64,000 nt of DNA, taken from positions 124,001-188,000 of the forward strand of contig JADWOT020001582.1 in the NCBI GenBank assembly GCA_036345935.2, in the 5' to 3' direction. How positions within the stretch are numbered: position 1 is the stretch's first letter; each line of letters begins with the position of its first letter. Shown in pieces: positions 51,770-64,000 of the stretch. The position numbers and the translations under genes are program-made. This DNA is from Taenia hydatigena. Its lineage: Eukaryota; Platyhelminthes; Cestoda; Cyclophyllidea; Taeniidae. A model generated the notes under the pieces. It searched no databases, was not told the origin of the DNA, and saw only the letters and a list, made by a program, of their open reading frames with translations.

Positions 51770-51931
51770 GCGGGCGAGTTGCTTAATCCGGCAAAGCAAT
51801 ATGCCACTGTAGACGCGGATTGGCTCGCTGTGACCTTGAAACCACGCTGCTGCATGAATGTATACACTGAAGGCCGTGGCGTTCCTTCACTTTGTGGCTG
51901 CCTTCATCTACAGCTCCACTGCGCCGATCGG
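51770..51931 (+). other. Conserved exon-like block upstream of the UBC-fold gene
   Basis: Contains the 65-nt segment (51804-51868) nearly identical to 33094-33158. In this copy the frame AKQYATVDADWLAVTLKP stays open to the donor-like site CCGATCG followed by GTGAGA at 51932. A second frame from the ATG at 51859 reads MYTLKAVAFLHFVAAFIYSS, signal-peptide-like. Neither frame can be joined directly to the exon at 53024: joining in the first frame makes an immediate stop. It may be an untranslated or alternative first exon. Confidence 0.35.
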
Positions 51932-52548
51932 TGAGACCGCTGTAAGTCTCATTTGTTTAAATCAACTTTTTTTAATTTTGAAGGATCGAAGGGTTAGTCT
52001 TTGATCCTCATTGTGGATTTTGTTTCGAGCGACCCATATTGATGCTCCCATCTCCTACCAATGGCTCGTTACTTTCTCCTTCCTCTTCGAAAAAGGTGCT
52101 TTAAAAAAGACGGTATACCCACACAAGTCTTAATCAGATTTTCATGCAAGCAAATCATAAAATATGGAAAGATTCAGACGCGGTGTCGTGGACACTAGGG
52201 GTTTAGTTCAATGGTTTTGAAACCGGCACTTATAATAATTTAGTCGACTTGCTTGGGCGGCTTTTATTCATGCACAAACCATGGCATGTGACGCCGAAAT
52301 GTAGAGCCATTTATTCTCCAAGTTCATGACATGTGTTTTGGGGCAAGAACAAAATATGCCTCGGAGGCTCACCCGGTAAAGATAGCACTTTACTGAGGAT
52401 TACACGAGCTTTGCACAGCAGCTCTTAGAATGTAGACTGTAGAGATGCTTCATTTTTTCGCCAGTGACAGATTTTTGAGGACTTGCGTAGATTTCTTTGG
52501 CAATTGCATGTTCACTTGAGCGAAGAGCCACACGAACACATTTACACA

Positions 52549-52662
52549 AGCTATAAGAGTTATCAAGCTGCTAAACTTGGGAGTGTGCTTTATGTTTACC
52601 AAACAGAACTGCGTGCTGCACGCACGCACAGAGAGAATGATTGGTGACCATAGAATGGCTGT
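52549..52662. promoter_or_regulatory. Highly conserved non-coding block, copy 2
   Basis: Counterpart of 33780-33895, about 93-95 percent identical, about 0.4-0.5 kb upstream of the first coding exon. It has a TATA-like CTATAAGAG and the shared words TTTATGTTTACCAAACAG and GTGCTGCACGCACGCA. The sharp edge of conservation suggests a regulatory or leader function. Confidence 0.4.
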
Positions 52663-53023
52663 CTAACTTATTACAACAGGCGCTTGATAATGGAGGCTGA
52701 TGTGTGGGTGTAGGTACCGTAAGCGCGGGTCATTGATCTCAAGTGTGACTCCTTTTCTTTGAGTGTGCATTTCAATAGGTAAAATGAATAGGTCGTCAAT
52801 TAATCTACTCGATGCAAGTCTTAGTTATAAAATTATTTCGGTAGACTATACGTGTCTCGTCGATATTATCAGAATCACGCGAATGAACAGGTTTGCAATT
52901 TACTTGCGTTTAGCTCACGTGTTCGTTGGCGTTATTCTGGTATCCAATGCTTGCTTCTTACTTACTTAAACGATGCTTAAGAACGTCTTGCTTCATTGGC
53001 CTTGATAACCGTTTCACATTCAG

Positions 53024-56000
53024 ATGACTTCTCCGGCAGCTCAACGAACATTTGTGAAGGACCTGCAGCAGCTCTACAGGACAATCGACGCCTCGACTGA
53101 CGGCCAGGCATCCATCGTCGGGATCGATGAGATGACAGTCAAGATATCTCTGCGACCCAAAGTCGGTTACAACGCACATGCAGAGTTCCTGTTGACCGTA
53201 AATTTCCTCGACGTTTAGTATCGTATATGTGTTTGTCTACTCATTATTCGTCATGCACTCCTCCACCCATACACCATGTACAAATTGGATGCCAAAAGGC
53301 GCAGCCTTATTAATTAATTTATTATTTTGTAGCGTCTGCAATGTGAATGCCGCCATTAGCAAAGCGGTAGGCAATTGACAATGCTCAAGCAATTTGTTAG
53401 AGCTGTGTAAACTCTGATTTACTGCCAAGAATGCTTACAGCACTCAAACCAATTCATGCCTTGAAATTTCCTTTGTATATGCATAAAGATGCTTTAAAAC
53501 GGCGCTCATAATAACAGACAATGGAATATCCATTTTAGATCGAATGTTGTGCCACCTATCCTAGGACTTGTCCGGAAGTATCCTTCGATACACCCATATT
53601 TCACCCCAACATTGACCCGTTGAGTGGATCTGTGTGCCTAAGTATTCTCAGCGAGTGGCGAAGGTAAGTTAAATCCTGTTATTTAAAGCTTACGGCAAAC
53701 CAAAACTGTAGCTAATAGATCGTAGGTGTAATCCGCAAATCGTAACGAGAGATCAAATGAAATCTGTTGTTCCAACTCAAGAATTCCGACTCTAGTATGA
53801 AGATACAGGGCTTGGAAACATCCCAAAATTCCACTTTGAAATGCAAAGAAGGTTGTATTTATCCGCATGGAATGTTATTAATAGTTTTGCTCATTTCTTT
53901 TACAGCTGCTACACTCTGCTTGATTTGGTGAAGGCCTTTCTCTACCTCATCGGTCACCCCAATTTCGACTCGGGGTTCGGTGTCTTTGGACTACCTGAAG
54001 AATCCGCCAATCTGGCTAGAAATTCGACGCGTCTGCTTGCCGGACTCCCTGTCAAGGGACTCTGCTTCCCACCTAACCCTGCGTGGGTCGAGTGGGCTCG
54101 CGTTAGCGGCTGTCTGCCCAGTGAAGAGGAGGAGGAGTTGGAAGAGGCAGAAGTAGAAGCTTGTGTGAATGAGGAAGAAATCGACGAATCCACCGATGGT
54201 ACAGCATCAAAAGATGAGGTTAGTAAACATCCTGATTATGCGAAAAGAAATTAGCAGGTTATAATAAATTTTAGTTACAACAGCATTATTTACTACTTTA
54301 GCAGTCCACTGTCGCGACTTTGTATGCATCCTGGGACACCACATCCGATGCTGTGCCATCCTGTGCGAAAATTCGCTATTCGCTCGACCCTGACGAGGAA
54401 GATACTTCCCAGGGTCCTTATGTACCTCGTCGGACACCATTTGAGGTTCACTCTCAACGTATCCTTATTTGGCCTCCTAGCAATGACAACAAATCAGACA
54501 CCTTCACAGTCTTTTTATTCATTGAATTTTTGGGAACCAAGCACCATCGATTCGATTTGGGCCAAAATTATGGAAACCTCTTCATCGGCAGCATCTTGCA
54601 CGAGTGTCAGTCTCACCCGGAATCCAGACAAACATCCAGCGATTGTCCGTGGTACGCATTTGACTGCTACTCAGAATGTTCCTACTACCCCACTCCTAGC
54701 TACAGTTCTTCAATGAACCTCAGCAATGTGTTCGCTGATGACGAATCGACCATGCATGACTTGACCGCCGACTTTTGTCCTTGGTCAGTGCTAGATGGCA
54801 AAGGCATGAATGCTCTGTTCGATGGTTTGTTTTTCGAGGACAGCCGAAACAGAGGCAATTTCGCATGCTTTTTGGATGAAGACAATGAAGACGAAAGTGG
54901 AAGTCAAGGCATAGGACGTCTGTTCGACTCGTGCTCGTCGAATGACAAGGAGGATGTCAGTAAACCCGATGAATCATCAGAAACAGAGGCACAAAGTAGG
55001 TTCTTTGATCGTGTGGAGCGAGTGCTTTCGGAGAGTGCAACCTCACTTACAGAAGCGCAGGAGGATCCAATCAATGAGGCTGATGATGAGAGGCGAGAAG
55101 AATCCTCCTCTGTTTCCTCGACAACTTACGAGGTAGTCGATATACGCTGCGCCCCAATAACAGAATGTCCGGGTTGCCAAGTTGATTACAGGCACTTATA
55201 CAGACCTATCAACAAAGACTTAGCGCCATCATGGAAGTGGATTCTTCACTCGACCCGATGGCCAGTTCGGTTCGCCCCACAGCAGAATGTTGACATCTCA
55301 ATGTCGGGCATTCAAGTTCCGCCATGGCGAGCCAGTTCAGGTCGAATGATGTCCGATATCTGTCAGTTTTGTGCAAAGAACCAAGACGTCAGCAACCTTG
55401 TTCTTCTCGATCCCATGGTGAGCCACATGATCACAGGAATTTCATTCTACCGTCTATAAGTCAATGCCACTTTGAATGGCCTGTTCAGGCCTTGTTACCT
55501 GCGAGAAACAAATGGCTACCTAATGTATGGTAAATGACATATTTAACGATCCTAATGGAGGTCGAAGGCAAATTTAGTTTCTCCTTGGTAGTGCTAGCAA
55601 GCGCAGCTTATTGCCTAGGCGAAAGCTCTTGTAGCTGTGTGGTGGGAACGTGTGAGGTGAAATTAATAATGTAGTTGATGCAGGCACTTTGTTGGTCATG
55701 TGTGTGCATAGGCGCTGTCGCCACTGTCACCCCTGCTCAACCTGATGCGGCACCACGCGCTGCCAACACCTCGACTCACTGGCGTTCTCTGGATGACACC
55801 ACTCGATGCTCTCTCACCCTTCTACCACGTGCCTGTCCCCCTCACAGAACAACAGAAGGACAGTGATGCTGAGGTGCATGAAGTAGGTGATGAGGGTGTC
55901 TATCCTACACCCACCTGTCTACGCTTTCTTACCATCACTGCCTATCTCACGAATTGGGTGGCATGGATGTCACGGATGGAGAGCTACGCTGCCCTTGGTG

Positions 56001-56230
56001 TGTCGCGATTTCGTCCATTTCTCATCAGCGCTCCTGTGGCTGCTCACGTACTGCAGCCCTATAGTCTGGGCTGTGGTCAGGCGCCTCTTCTGGACCTCTG
56101 GCCCATGTGGCTGCTCCGTCGCCTTCTTACCCTCTCGCTCAAACTCTCTCAACTACACATCCCCTTCCTCCACTGCAATAATCGGAATCTGCAATATCTA
56201 TTTCCCTTCGCCGACATCGACGAGATTTGA
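53024..56230 (+). CDS. UBC-fold (E2/UEV-like) protein with long acidic, CxxC-bearing extension (5 exons)
   Basis: Model: join(53024..53197, 53539..53663, 53906..54218, 54305..55417, 55712..56230), 747 residues, all phases consistent (0, 2, 0, 0). Donors GTAAAT, GTAAGT, GTTAGT, GTGAGC. Residues about 6-165 form a ubiquitin-conjugating fold: [18 protein letters not shown] at the start, [11 protein letters not shown] at 80-82, Cys91 at the catalytic position in SVCLSIL, then Trp98. The HPN-to-Cys loop is one residue longer than in common E2s, and [10 protein letters not shown] plus [16 protein letters not shown] recall AKTIP/FTS-type UEV proteins, which lack the Cys. Then an acidic run (173-194), a long Ser/Asp/Glu-rich region, CPGC (492-495) and CQFC (557-560), perhaps zinc-binding, and a C-terminal block (576-747) kept in the paralogue mainly by synonymous changes. 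ATG 53024 follows an AG, so a further 5' exon is possible. Active E2 or binding-only UEV cannot be settled here. Confidence 0.78.
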
Positions 56231-56860
56231 AACTGCGGCTCTTCTTGCTTCTTCGTATCTTCCACTTTTACCACCTTACCCACGAAGCGTTTATTTCAAA
56301 CTCAAAATTTTCCACCTTATTATTATTGAATGGAACCTCTTTGTGCCTTGAAAAACCATATTTTTTAACCTAATGCACATTTTAATGCGATAAGCAGTAA
56401 TTGCATAGAACCTGATATGCTTTCTGCAAAAGGCAATTTGAGAGGGTTTAGGAATGTAGTTCGCACTTTATTTGCCACAAAAATGAAAGTTTAGCAATGC
56501 CGGGATTCGCTTGCTGCCACTAGTGCCAAATCGGTTTGCTCGTGTTTACTGTGGCAGAATGAGTGTCTTTTTATAGGGAATCGGGTGCGTGTTAACTTGA
56601 TGGAGCAAAATGAAACACATGTGTAGTGATTGGACTGCTAGGAGTATAGGATGGCCTGTAGTTTGTCGAAAGTGGATGATCCCAATTTGATGCCTGCAAT
56701 GGGAAGGGGATAAAAGAGTGCCGAGTTCCACTCCTAGCAAAATTAGATCCAAAATATGAAGAGAACCAGAGAAGAGTTTTCGGATTCGGTTCGTTTTTGG
56801 TAGAAATTTTGCTATGGTCTCGGTTTAAATGAAAGGAGCAAGAGTTATTCATGCAAAGCA

Positions 56861-59800
56861 TATAAGTGGCACCTTAATTCTTGCCACTGCTGACAGATGA
56901 CAAGTCATGTTAAGCTTCGGCTCGGACAACATTTATCGTTCCAAAAATGGTGAACATTTATGATGAATTAGCTGACATGGAGAAAAGACATGCTCCGTCT
57001 GGAGTGCATTAATAGACGCTTCACATTCAAGGCTGAATCCAAAAAGGCAAGAGCAGCAGAAGTCATTCACATGGGAAGCCAGAAAGCAGCAAATGAAATG
57101 TTTCACACAACTCTTGATCCTATTCAACATTGGATAATAGCGTCTCATAAAGCGCTAGTCCTCCGTGTATTATAATCTGTCCAAATTGATGGCTCATCTG
57201 ATTATTCGCCTAGCTCTTTAAAAGGGCAGACATGGCGGACCAAATTAGTCTTAATACTCGATGTAGGAGTGCATTGAAATTATGTTACATAAAGGAGATC
57301 GCAAATGGATAACCAAAATAGACTTATGTTTTCCTAAACGCAAAAAGAACTGAAGTGAACTCAAGAAAACCATTTATTTGTTAATGCTGCATATCATGAT
57401 TTAAGCAATTCGAGAAATGGAATGAGACCGCAGATTTGGAGGCACTGAATAATGTTGAGTGATTGGGTGCTAAGGAATGGAAAAGCATTTCGAGATGGGG
57501 AAATGCCAAGCTTATTGACATCACGAACATGGTTGTCACTGCGTGCCACTGTTAGAATAATAGTGAACCGAAGTCACTTGCAGCTCTACGTTTGTATCCT
57601 ATCGAGGGGACTGCAGTGGATTGTGGAGGTATGGACAGTTGACTGTCGAGACGAACGAGCATCCCATGCTCTACTGATATAAAATAAGTAGCACGTAGTG
57701 CATAGTGAGTCTGCACGACGTGTGCATGCGGGTATGGGGCATGGCAAGCCCGACAAGATACGACTGGAGGACGAAGTTCCTCATAGTAATTGGGGTGGCG
57801 CAAGTCTGATGCTCCGCTGGAGTGGAGATGTGTTCGTGAGATCGACTAGGGAAGTCAAATTATAGCATGTGTAGGTATGAGTTGAAGCAGTCTAGATTGG
57901 AGAACTAGTTCATATGTATCAGTTTATGTAAGCAAATAGATTGTTTTTGTTCAAGAAGTCGTTTCTACGCATACCCATTTGTGAGTAGTCTTCATTTCTA
58001 CTCAAGAGTGACTATAAACGCACATGTTTAGGCGTGAGTACATTTAATTTATGGGGAAATGGCCTGCGTTCACTATCCCGTGTCATTGGATGCACTGTAG
58101 GATCATACTTGAGTTTTGGCATGCATATACACGAATCCATACACTTTGTGTTAAACATTTGCATTTCATATGCAAGCGGAACAAGTTGAACGAGTTGATA
58201 ATGTTCATGAGCATGCGTAAGAGGCTGTATATCTTTAATAAAAAAGTTCATTTGAAGTGTGTTTGCGTTGTATTGCCGGATTCCATCATGTGCATGTGCT
58301 TATTTTGCAGGATCTCGTTGTTCGATTTTCGTATATAATTGTGTGATCGACTGGAGTTCACAGTTGCTGCTATGGCGTCTTTGTTTGCCCTATTGGCAGT
58401 ATGCGCGTAAACGCTAGACCATCCTCTGACCTCAACGTGGTCTCTAGTGAATGGACAAATTTGGTTTGTGCGAAATGGGCAGAAGCATTTGGCAGCATCA
58501 TCGTGGGCAGATCTCTTCATCTTGTACCGGTTGTTTTGGAACAAATCTTCACCTAAGTGCAAAAAAACGTGATTGCACTAACTGGACTGCACAAATTACA
58601 AAACGCTTTGAATCGGAACATTAAGTATGTTAACCAGTGAGAGTACCTGCCTAGAAATCAGGCCGATGTAGTGGGCGAGTTCTTGACGGTTCTGGGCGGT
58701 GAGGCTGTGTTGTTTCCAAAATTGTTTCTTTAACTCAGACATTTAAAAGTTGTTGAAGCAGAACACAGAGCCGTGATTGATTTTGGAAACGAGTGACTTC
58801 TACAATTCCCAGATCACATTGGTTCGCAGAGGATGAGCAGGATCGGAATAAAGGAAAGGGAAGACAAATTTGATTGAAGGCAATTTGGCGTTCCGAAGGA
58901 CTTAGTCTGATTCTGTTAATCAGTCTCTTGTAATGTGAAATGCTGCGTCAAGGAGTTCTGCTGCACTGCCATTTCGGTGCCGAACATGCAATATTTCTGG
59001 TTTATGAGACACAGGAATGGCATCCACACTTAACGAGATGGTAGAAATACTAAATTTATGTCACCATCGTGATTGTTGGACGATCAATGGAGCAATGGCA
59101 TAGACAACAAGCAAAGCTGAAGGCAGTTTGAAGTTAAGTTAGCTGGGTACATTGTTGAAGAATGACGAATTGAAGGGAAGAAGGCTATATAACCATGGTA
59201 GGGCCCTTAAGACTCTATCTACCCAGTCTACGTGGCCTCTTAGTCGGCCCTAAACATCACTCAGGATAGACACAATGACTCGCACTGATGTTATCCGAGA
59301 GATCACAACTTAATAAACTCAGGGATGTTTAGAATATGCCCCGTGTCTTGCTAAACATGAGGTATTAGTGCCTCTATCTGGTGATGAAATAAGAGGAAAA
59401 GGTAGATGGTGAGGGGTCATGGGAGTGAAAAGGGAGTACACTGATTCGTCACGTGCTGTTATAATCTGAACAACATCGGTGAGGCTCCTACGATCTAGTC
59501 CGAGAGAAAAAGAGCCAAGTTCCCTTCAACTTCAACGCTTTCTGGTCATTTCGAACCTTGGTATTTCTAAGTAAGATATGCTAGTTAGCACATGTTTCAC
59601 GCGTGTGTAGGCGAAACTAACCCGTGCAAATCACTCCTGTATTTAATTAAGGTAAATAGAGAACAAGACGGTTGAAACAAAAATAGTAGCTGGATCAAAA
59701 TAAGCAAAACGAAGTTAAGATCATGTGCTGCGAGATTTATGCGTTCTATCAAAACAAAATGAGGAGTATTTGAAAGCTGCATGCCAACCACGAAGACTGA

Positions 59801-60714
59801 ATCATGGGGGGTGGAAGCATCAAGTCGAGCTGTCTCATTCATCACCGCCATCCAATACGAGAATGTACCAAACTGAGAATATTGAAGTGACTGAAGTAGG
59901 AATTGGACAAAGAATTAATGAGCCACTAGTACTCTGTGATTCGGAAGCCGTAATCATCGCTGCAACCCAAGTGCAGTTGTTGTGCCGTGACATTGACCTT
60001 ACGCATCCTATACGTGCCAAAGATGGAGCACGTGCTGCTGATTGGTGGGTGAGCTATCCATCAACATGCAAGGAGGTGTCATGTTGCTCATCCATGTTTT
60101 TGCAATAACAAGGCATTACTTTGGCCACCGCTTTGGAAACCGCCTCGTCTCTTTGTTATGGTAGCACTCTGTTACCTTTAAACCATTAGCGCTCCACATT
60201 TCGGCACTTCATTTCATTTACTACCACTTCAAATGGACGTAAAAGCAGCCGATATACCCTTGGTGAATTTGTTAATGAGCTAACAAGTGTAAATTTTTGT
60301 TTATAACAATCGGCTCGAAAGCATAACCTAAGACAGTCAACTTCGGATACTGCAATATTCGCAAGATGTAGGAGGTTCCGAAACAATGATTCTCGTAGGG
60401 GATAGCTAGCAAGGTACGAAGTCATAATAGATTTGGATTTTGTCTTAAGTGAATAAATTTCACCTAAATCATACGTCAAGTCATTTCAAATAAGTAAAGG
60501 TGGAGTGTCACGTCATAATTTGTATGGTAGTGACACTTGAATTAGCAGGTAATGTTTAAGTTGTTCCTATGAAAATGATGAGAGTGTGCACTAAGAAAAG
60601 GAGATGCGATTGACAGAGTGGTTATAGAAAATGAAATTTAAGGTCACAGTTGCAATAAGGGACGTATTGCTTCAACATAGACGTCATGGCTTCGGTACCC
60701 TGTCAGAAAAAGAC
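56861..60714. other. Stretch without a supported gene
   Basis: About 3.9 kb. The longest frame is plus 59725-60108 (127 residues) with no recognised motif; it overlaps an open minus frame. A minus frame at 58248-58562 and a plus frame at 58051-58338 also overlap. Nothing here is supported by splice signals or by a second copy. Confidence 0.5.
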
Positions 60715-60960
60715 AATATGTTAATGTCCACAGGAAAACCTGACACAACTACGTTTCTTATTTGTTGGCACTGAAGTTCTGGCTCAGCATGTAGCGCTTG
60801 TGCCGCAGCGTTTATCCGGCAGCTCAATCATCGTAGTGCAGGCGAGGTGAATCAGATGGCGCCGCATTGCTTGTCACTGAGCCTTGGCTGTCAACAATTA
60901 CTGCGGGCTTAGCTACAATGACTGCATTATAACTGTCTTGACTTCCTCATAGGCATATTT
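60715..60960. repeat. Dispersed repeat family, copy 3
   Basis: Matches the first half of the repeats at 24350 and 25630, from a stretch reading GGAAAACCTGACACAACTA to the CTGAGCC and GTCAACAATTACTGC words. Same orientation as the other two. It lies immediately upstream of the duplication starting at 60962. Confidence 0.7.
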
Positions 60961-60961
60961 T

Positions 60962-63900
60962 TTCTTAAACTACAGAATGATCAGGTGGGAATGTTTCCTT
61001 TCCGGTTATTTTGATGCTCAGTTTTGCTGGTTGGCAAGAGCTCGTAAAGCAAATGAGGAACAAACGGCACACTTCGAAGTAGTGGTACTTAACTGATGTG
61101 AAGAAATATGCCTGCTTTTCTAGAGTTCACCAATGTACACTGCATGGGCTGGTAAGGAGTGGGCCTAAGGGGAATGCAACTTCTGTGTAGCACACACAAA
61201 GGTGGAACATGTGACAAAGAGAGGCAGCAATTTAAAGCGATGCGTGCAAGGGCACCCGATGTGTTATGGTGCATTGGGGCAATGACACCTGTTTACCTCG
61301 GCGTGAAATGCCTAGTAAGGTTTAATGGTACTTACAATTGGAAGCATCACAAATGGCGATACTCTCCATCGGACAACCCTTTGCATGTCTGCATGCATTA
61401 CATCATCCTTCTCCGTCTTCATCCTACTTCCACTGACATGAAGTAATAGTAGCAGTGTAGAAGTCGTCCACCATCAACCCGGTAAGGTGTTGGAAAATAA
61501 AAGCCTAATATCATACAGTGTAACGAAGGCTTTCCAGATGAACCTACTTGGTCTCAAAGGAAGCCTATTAGAGGTCATTGTCTTTCACGCCCAAAAATAG
61601 TCCAAGTATATGGTTTACTGCATTGCTCATATTTTGTCAGATATCACCGATAAATTTTCCCTTTTTCTCCTCTATTAGACGGTATTCTTGTGTTAGCCTT
61701 CCTTACCTTTAAACTGGTAAACCGAGTATACATGGCCGATCGACTAATACTAAGATGCAGATTCGTGAGGCGAATTTGATTAAACCACTAACGCATGCTA
61801 TGCGTCTACTGGGCCAATGTTCTAGCTTAAATTGAGGCATAAGTTAAGAGTAGCGCCATTACAAATCAAAGTTTCATGAGCTTAGTCAGTGTTACTTACC
61901 TGAGCGAGCTAGAGCGTTTTGGTTCTCCTCATTCTACCAATATGTGGCATGAACACTTTCCGTGAATGTTTGGTATCATGCTCTACATACCGGCCTCATT
62001 TGTACATTGATCCTCCGACACACTAAATGTTCGACTTTGCAACACGCTGGAATTTGCCCTGCAAACGTGGTTAGCCACCTGACTGGTGCTGTCCACCTGA
62101 TGAAAATATTTTATCGCAACTGAGGCATCGCATGCTCTTTAGTGACTCTCCTTATTGGTGTAATAGACATGAAGAGGAAAGCTGGCATCTTGTTAGACAG
62201 ATCAAATAGCATGTCATTTAGTTGGGTCTAGTCACGTGTTGGGCTCTGCCATAGGGAAACAAACGTTTTAAATCTCTCGTCTGTTGCACAGTATCTATGC
62301 TTATGCATGCGGGCAAAGTGAACGACGATTGCAAGGCGTGTGACTCTGTGAAGAATTGGTTACGAAGGAAGCAGCAGCAATTTCTCTCACAGTGATATCA
62401 AGTTTCACCTATGTACGAGATGTGCCAAAGAAGTCGACAATGTCTGTCATGATAAGTTGCAGGCGAGAGCATAATGGTAGGCACTTTCACATCTCACTTA
62501 TTTGCATCCATGCATGTAGCAGACAGTTTTTGTTTATCCCTTCCACTTCGTTCATCCGTTGCAATCTGCGATGAAATCATATACGCGTCTGAACTATTTG
62601 AACAGACAAAGTCGGCACTATTCGCCAGGGCGTCAATCTAGCTGATGCCAAGATGACGTAATTATAGGTAACCTAGCAACAAATATATTCAAAATTACAG
62701 TTAATTATGACCCCTCGAGTCCTTATTGAATTTTGACTATGGAAAGCATTGTAGCTGCTCAGGTTATTTGCTGCCATTTAGAAGCACCACGAGACCGTCA
62801 GCGTGAGTACAACCTGCAAGTCAGCAAGAAAAAAGACGGTTCTTGCAGGGGAAAGTAAATTAAAACCTTCAAAGATCAACCTGGGGCTCTGTGTGCCGAC
62901 TATTAGACGTCACTATATCCAGTTAGCTCATTCAAGTTTATTTCCTTTTAGTGAGTGAGTGAGAAATTTACACCTACGGATATTGTGAAAACTGTCTCAT
63001 ACGATTCCTTGAGCCTTTTCTATATTGTAAGCGGCTCTATTTTGCATTTGTCGTTTGAATTATTCATTAACGTGACAAAGACACTGATAATGTAGACGAC
63101 AAAATAGGTGATGATTGAGCTGATTAGTTCCGAAATCTAGATAGAACAAAAACAAAGAAAAGTGAGAATCGCCGGCTGTCAAACAGCAAAATGAAGTTGC
63201 CAATGTCCTCATGGTGAAGAGTGTTATAACGACCTTCACGCGGTGTCACTTTGATGTGTCAGTCATCACCTTTATGGTTGCCACGCCTCTACATCTAGAG
63301 ACATCTACAATGGAAGCAAGATCCATTACCAGCCTGCGCTAGCACTCATTTTCATCCACTATTACTGGGGCATTGCCGTATCGTGCACTCCGCAATCAAC
63401 GCCACTTTCGTGTAGCAAAGTCGATTTTCAAACGACACACTATTTCGCCTGATGTTTGCTGGTTCATTTATACTTTACTTATGCCCAATCCAACGGCAAA
63501 GGTACTGGCGAAAAACGCACAAAGTGGAAGAGGAAGCAGAGTTTGCTTTAACCTGCACCATAATAACGCAACACCAGGGCAGTTGTTCATTTGCGTTGAA
63601 CTCATAGTGTGCCCACAATGCAAATTCGGTCTATGTAGCAACAGTCGATCGCCGAGGCACCTTTGCCTACGTCACTGTTTTGTTAGTCGCATAGTGTAAG
63701 ATAAAAATGAGGATATGAAAATGAGGGGAGAAGAAAGAGAAGAATAATAGAATAAGGGCATTTGAGATAATAGTCTTTCCTCAGTTAGTTCCTCGTTGAT
63801 CAGTCAAGGACACTCTGCATTAGTGGTGATTGATATTGTCATTGCAGTGGGAATCACACTGAGCTGGAAGATACCTTCACTATTAAGTACCCACTTCATT

Positions 63901-64000
63901 CTATTTAATCAACGCGACACGTGTAAGCTGGTGCAATTAAACCATTTTGGTTTTGGGATTGAAAGCTTTACACTCTCTACTAAGGACTGGGTAGACGCGA
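60962..64000. repeat. Diverged duplication, copy 2 (pairs with 45814-49210), cut by window end
   Basis: Collinear with copy 1 to the end of the window. The Cys-rich frame of copy 1 is represented at about 62050-62475 but is broken. A partly conserved frame is present at 63373-63699. Otherwise no supported gene. Confidence 0.75.

Larger units (their letters stand above)
50480..56860. repeat. Segmental duplication, copy 2 (contains the intact UBC-fold gene)
   Basis: Collinear with 31600-38500. It holds the same order of landmarks: exon-like block, conserved non-coding block, five exons, and a 3' spacer with matched sequence to about 56770. The gene in this copy lacks the lesions of its twin. 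Confidence 0.85.

Noticed and set aside
51859..51931. Second secreted antigen gene starting MYTLKAVAFLHFVAAFIYSS
   Set aside because: The phase-1 donor is suggestive, but there is no FN3 exon downstream before the UBC-fold gene, and the same frame contains a stop in the duplicate copy.
54324..54716. 130-residue plus frame inside exon 4 of the UBC-fold gene
   Set aside because: It is out of frame with the long exon, and its reading is a shadow of the real frame.
1..64000. tRNA, rRNA and CRISPR
   Set aside because: I looked for tRNA B-box words, rRNA-like conserved stretches and regularly spaced repeats and found none that hold. Short GGTTTGAATCC-like words (for example near 38884) lack the rest of a tRNA.

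Overview
This is a eukaryotic window with no bacterial features: no operons, no Shine-Dalgarno-spaced gene runs, no rRNA or CRISPR. Genes are split into exons with GT-AG introns of 42 to 342 nt, separated by long non-coding stretches and decayed repeats. The best clue to the organism is a four-exon gene at 27.1-28.3 kb: a signal-peptide exon, two fibronectin type III exons in phase 1-1, and a tiny hydrophobic tail exon. That layout is known from the oncosphere antigens of taeniid tapeworms (45W / EG95 / TSOL type), so I infer a cestode flatworm, probably Taeniidae. No species is claimed.

Layout. 1-16.3 kb is dominated by old retroelement debris: two diverged copies of a segment of about 4.8 kb (1-4830 and 9190-13890), Ty3/gypsy integrase-like remnants at their left ends, and a clearly recognisable but dead Ty3/gypsy reverse transcriptase at 15.36-16.26 kb. 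16.3-24.3 kb holds nothing I can support. 24.35-26.05 kb carries two copies of a short repeat, with a third at 60.7 kb. 27.06-28.34 kb is the TATA box and gene of the fibronectin-type secreted antigen. 31.6-38.5 kb and 50.5-56.9 kb are two copies of one segmental duplication. The second copy holds an apparently intact five-exon gene (53024-56230, 747 residues). It has an N-terminal ubiquitin-conjugating (UBC) fold followed by a long extension with acidic runs, two CxxC motifs and a conserved C-terminal block. The first copy (34360-37540) is a pseudogene with frameshifts, stops and lost splice sites. 45.8-49.2 kb and 61.0-64.0 kb are a further pair of diverged duplicates with a Cys-rich reading frame of uncertain meaning. 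A degenerate CAGN tract lies at 44.2-44.74 kb.

Functionally the window offers two convincing protein-coding genes, one dead paralogue and much repeat wreckage. There is no sign that the two genes act together. The UBC-fold gene, with its unrecognised C-terminal architecture and its dead twin, is the most likely undescribed item. All gene models were read by eye from splice signals, phase and copy-to-copy comparison.
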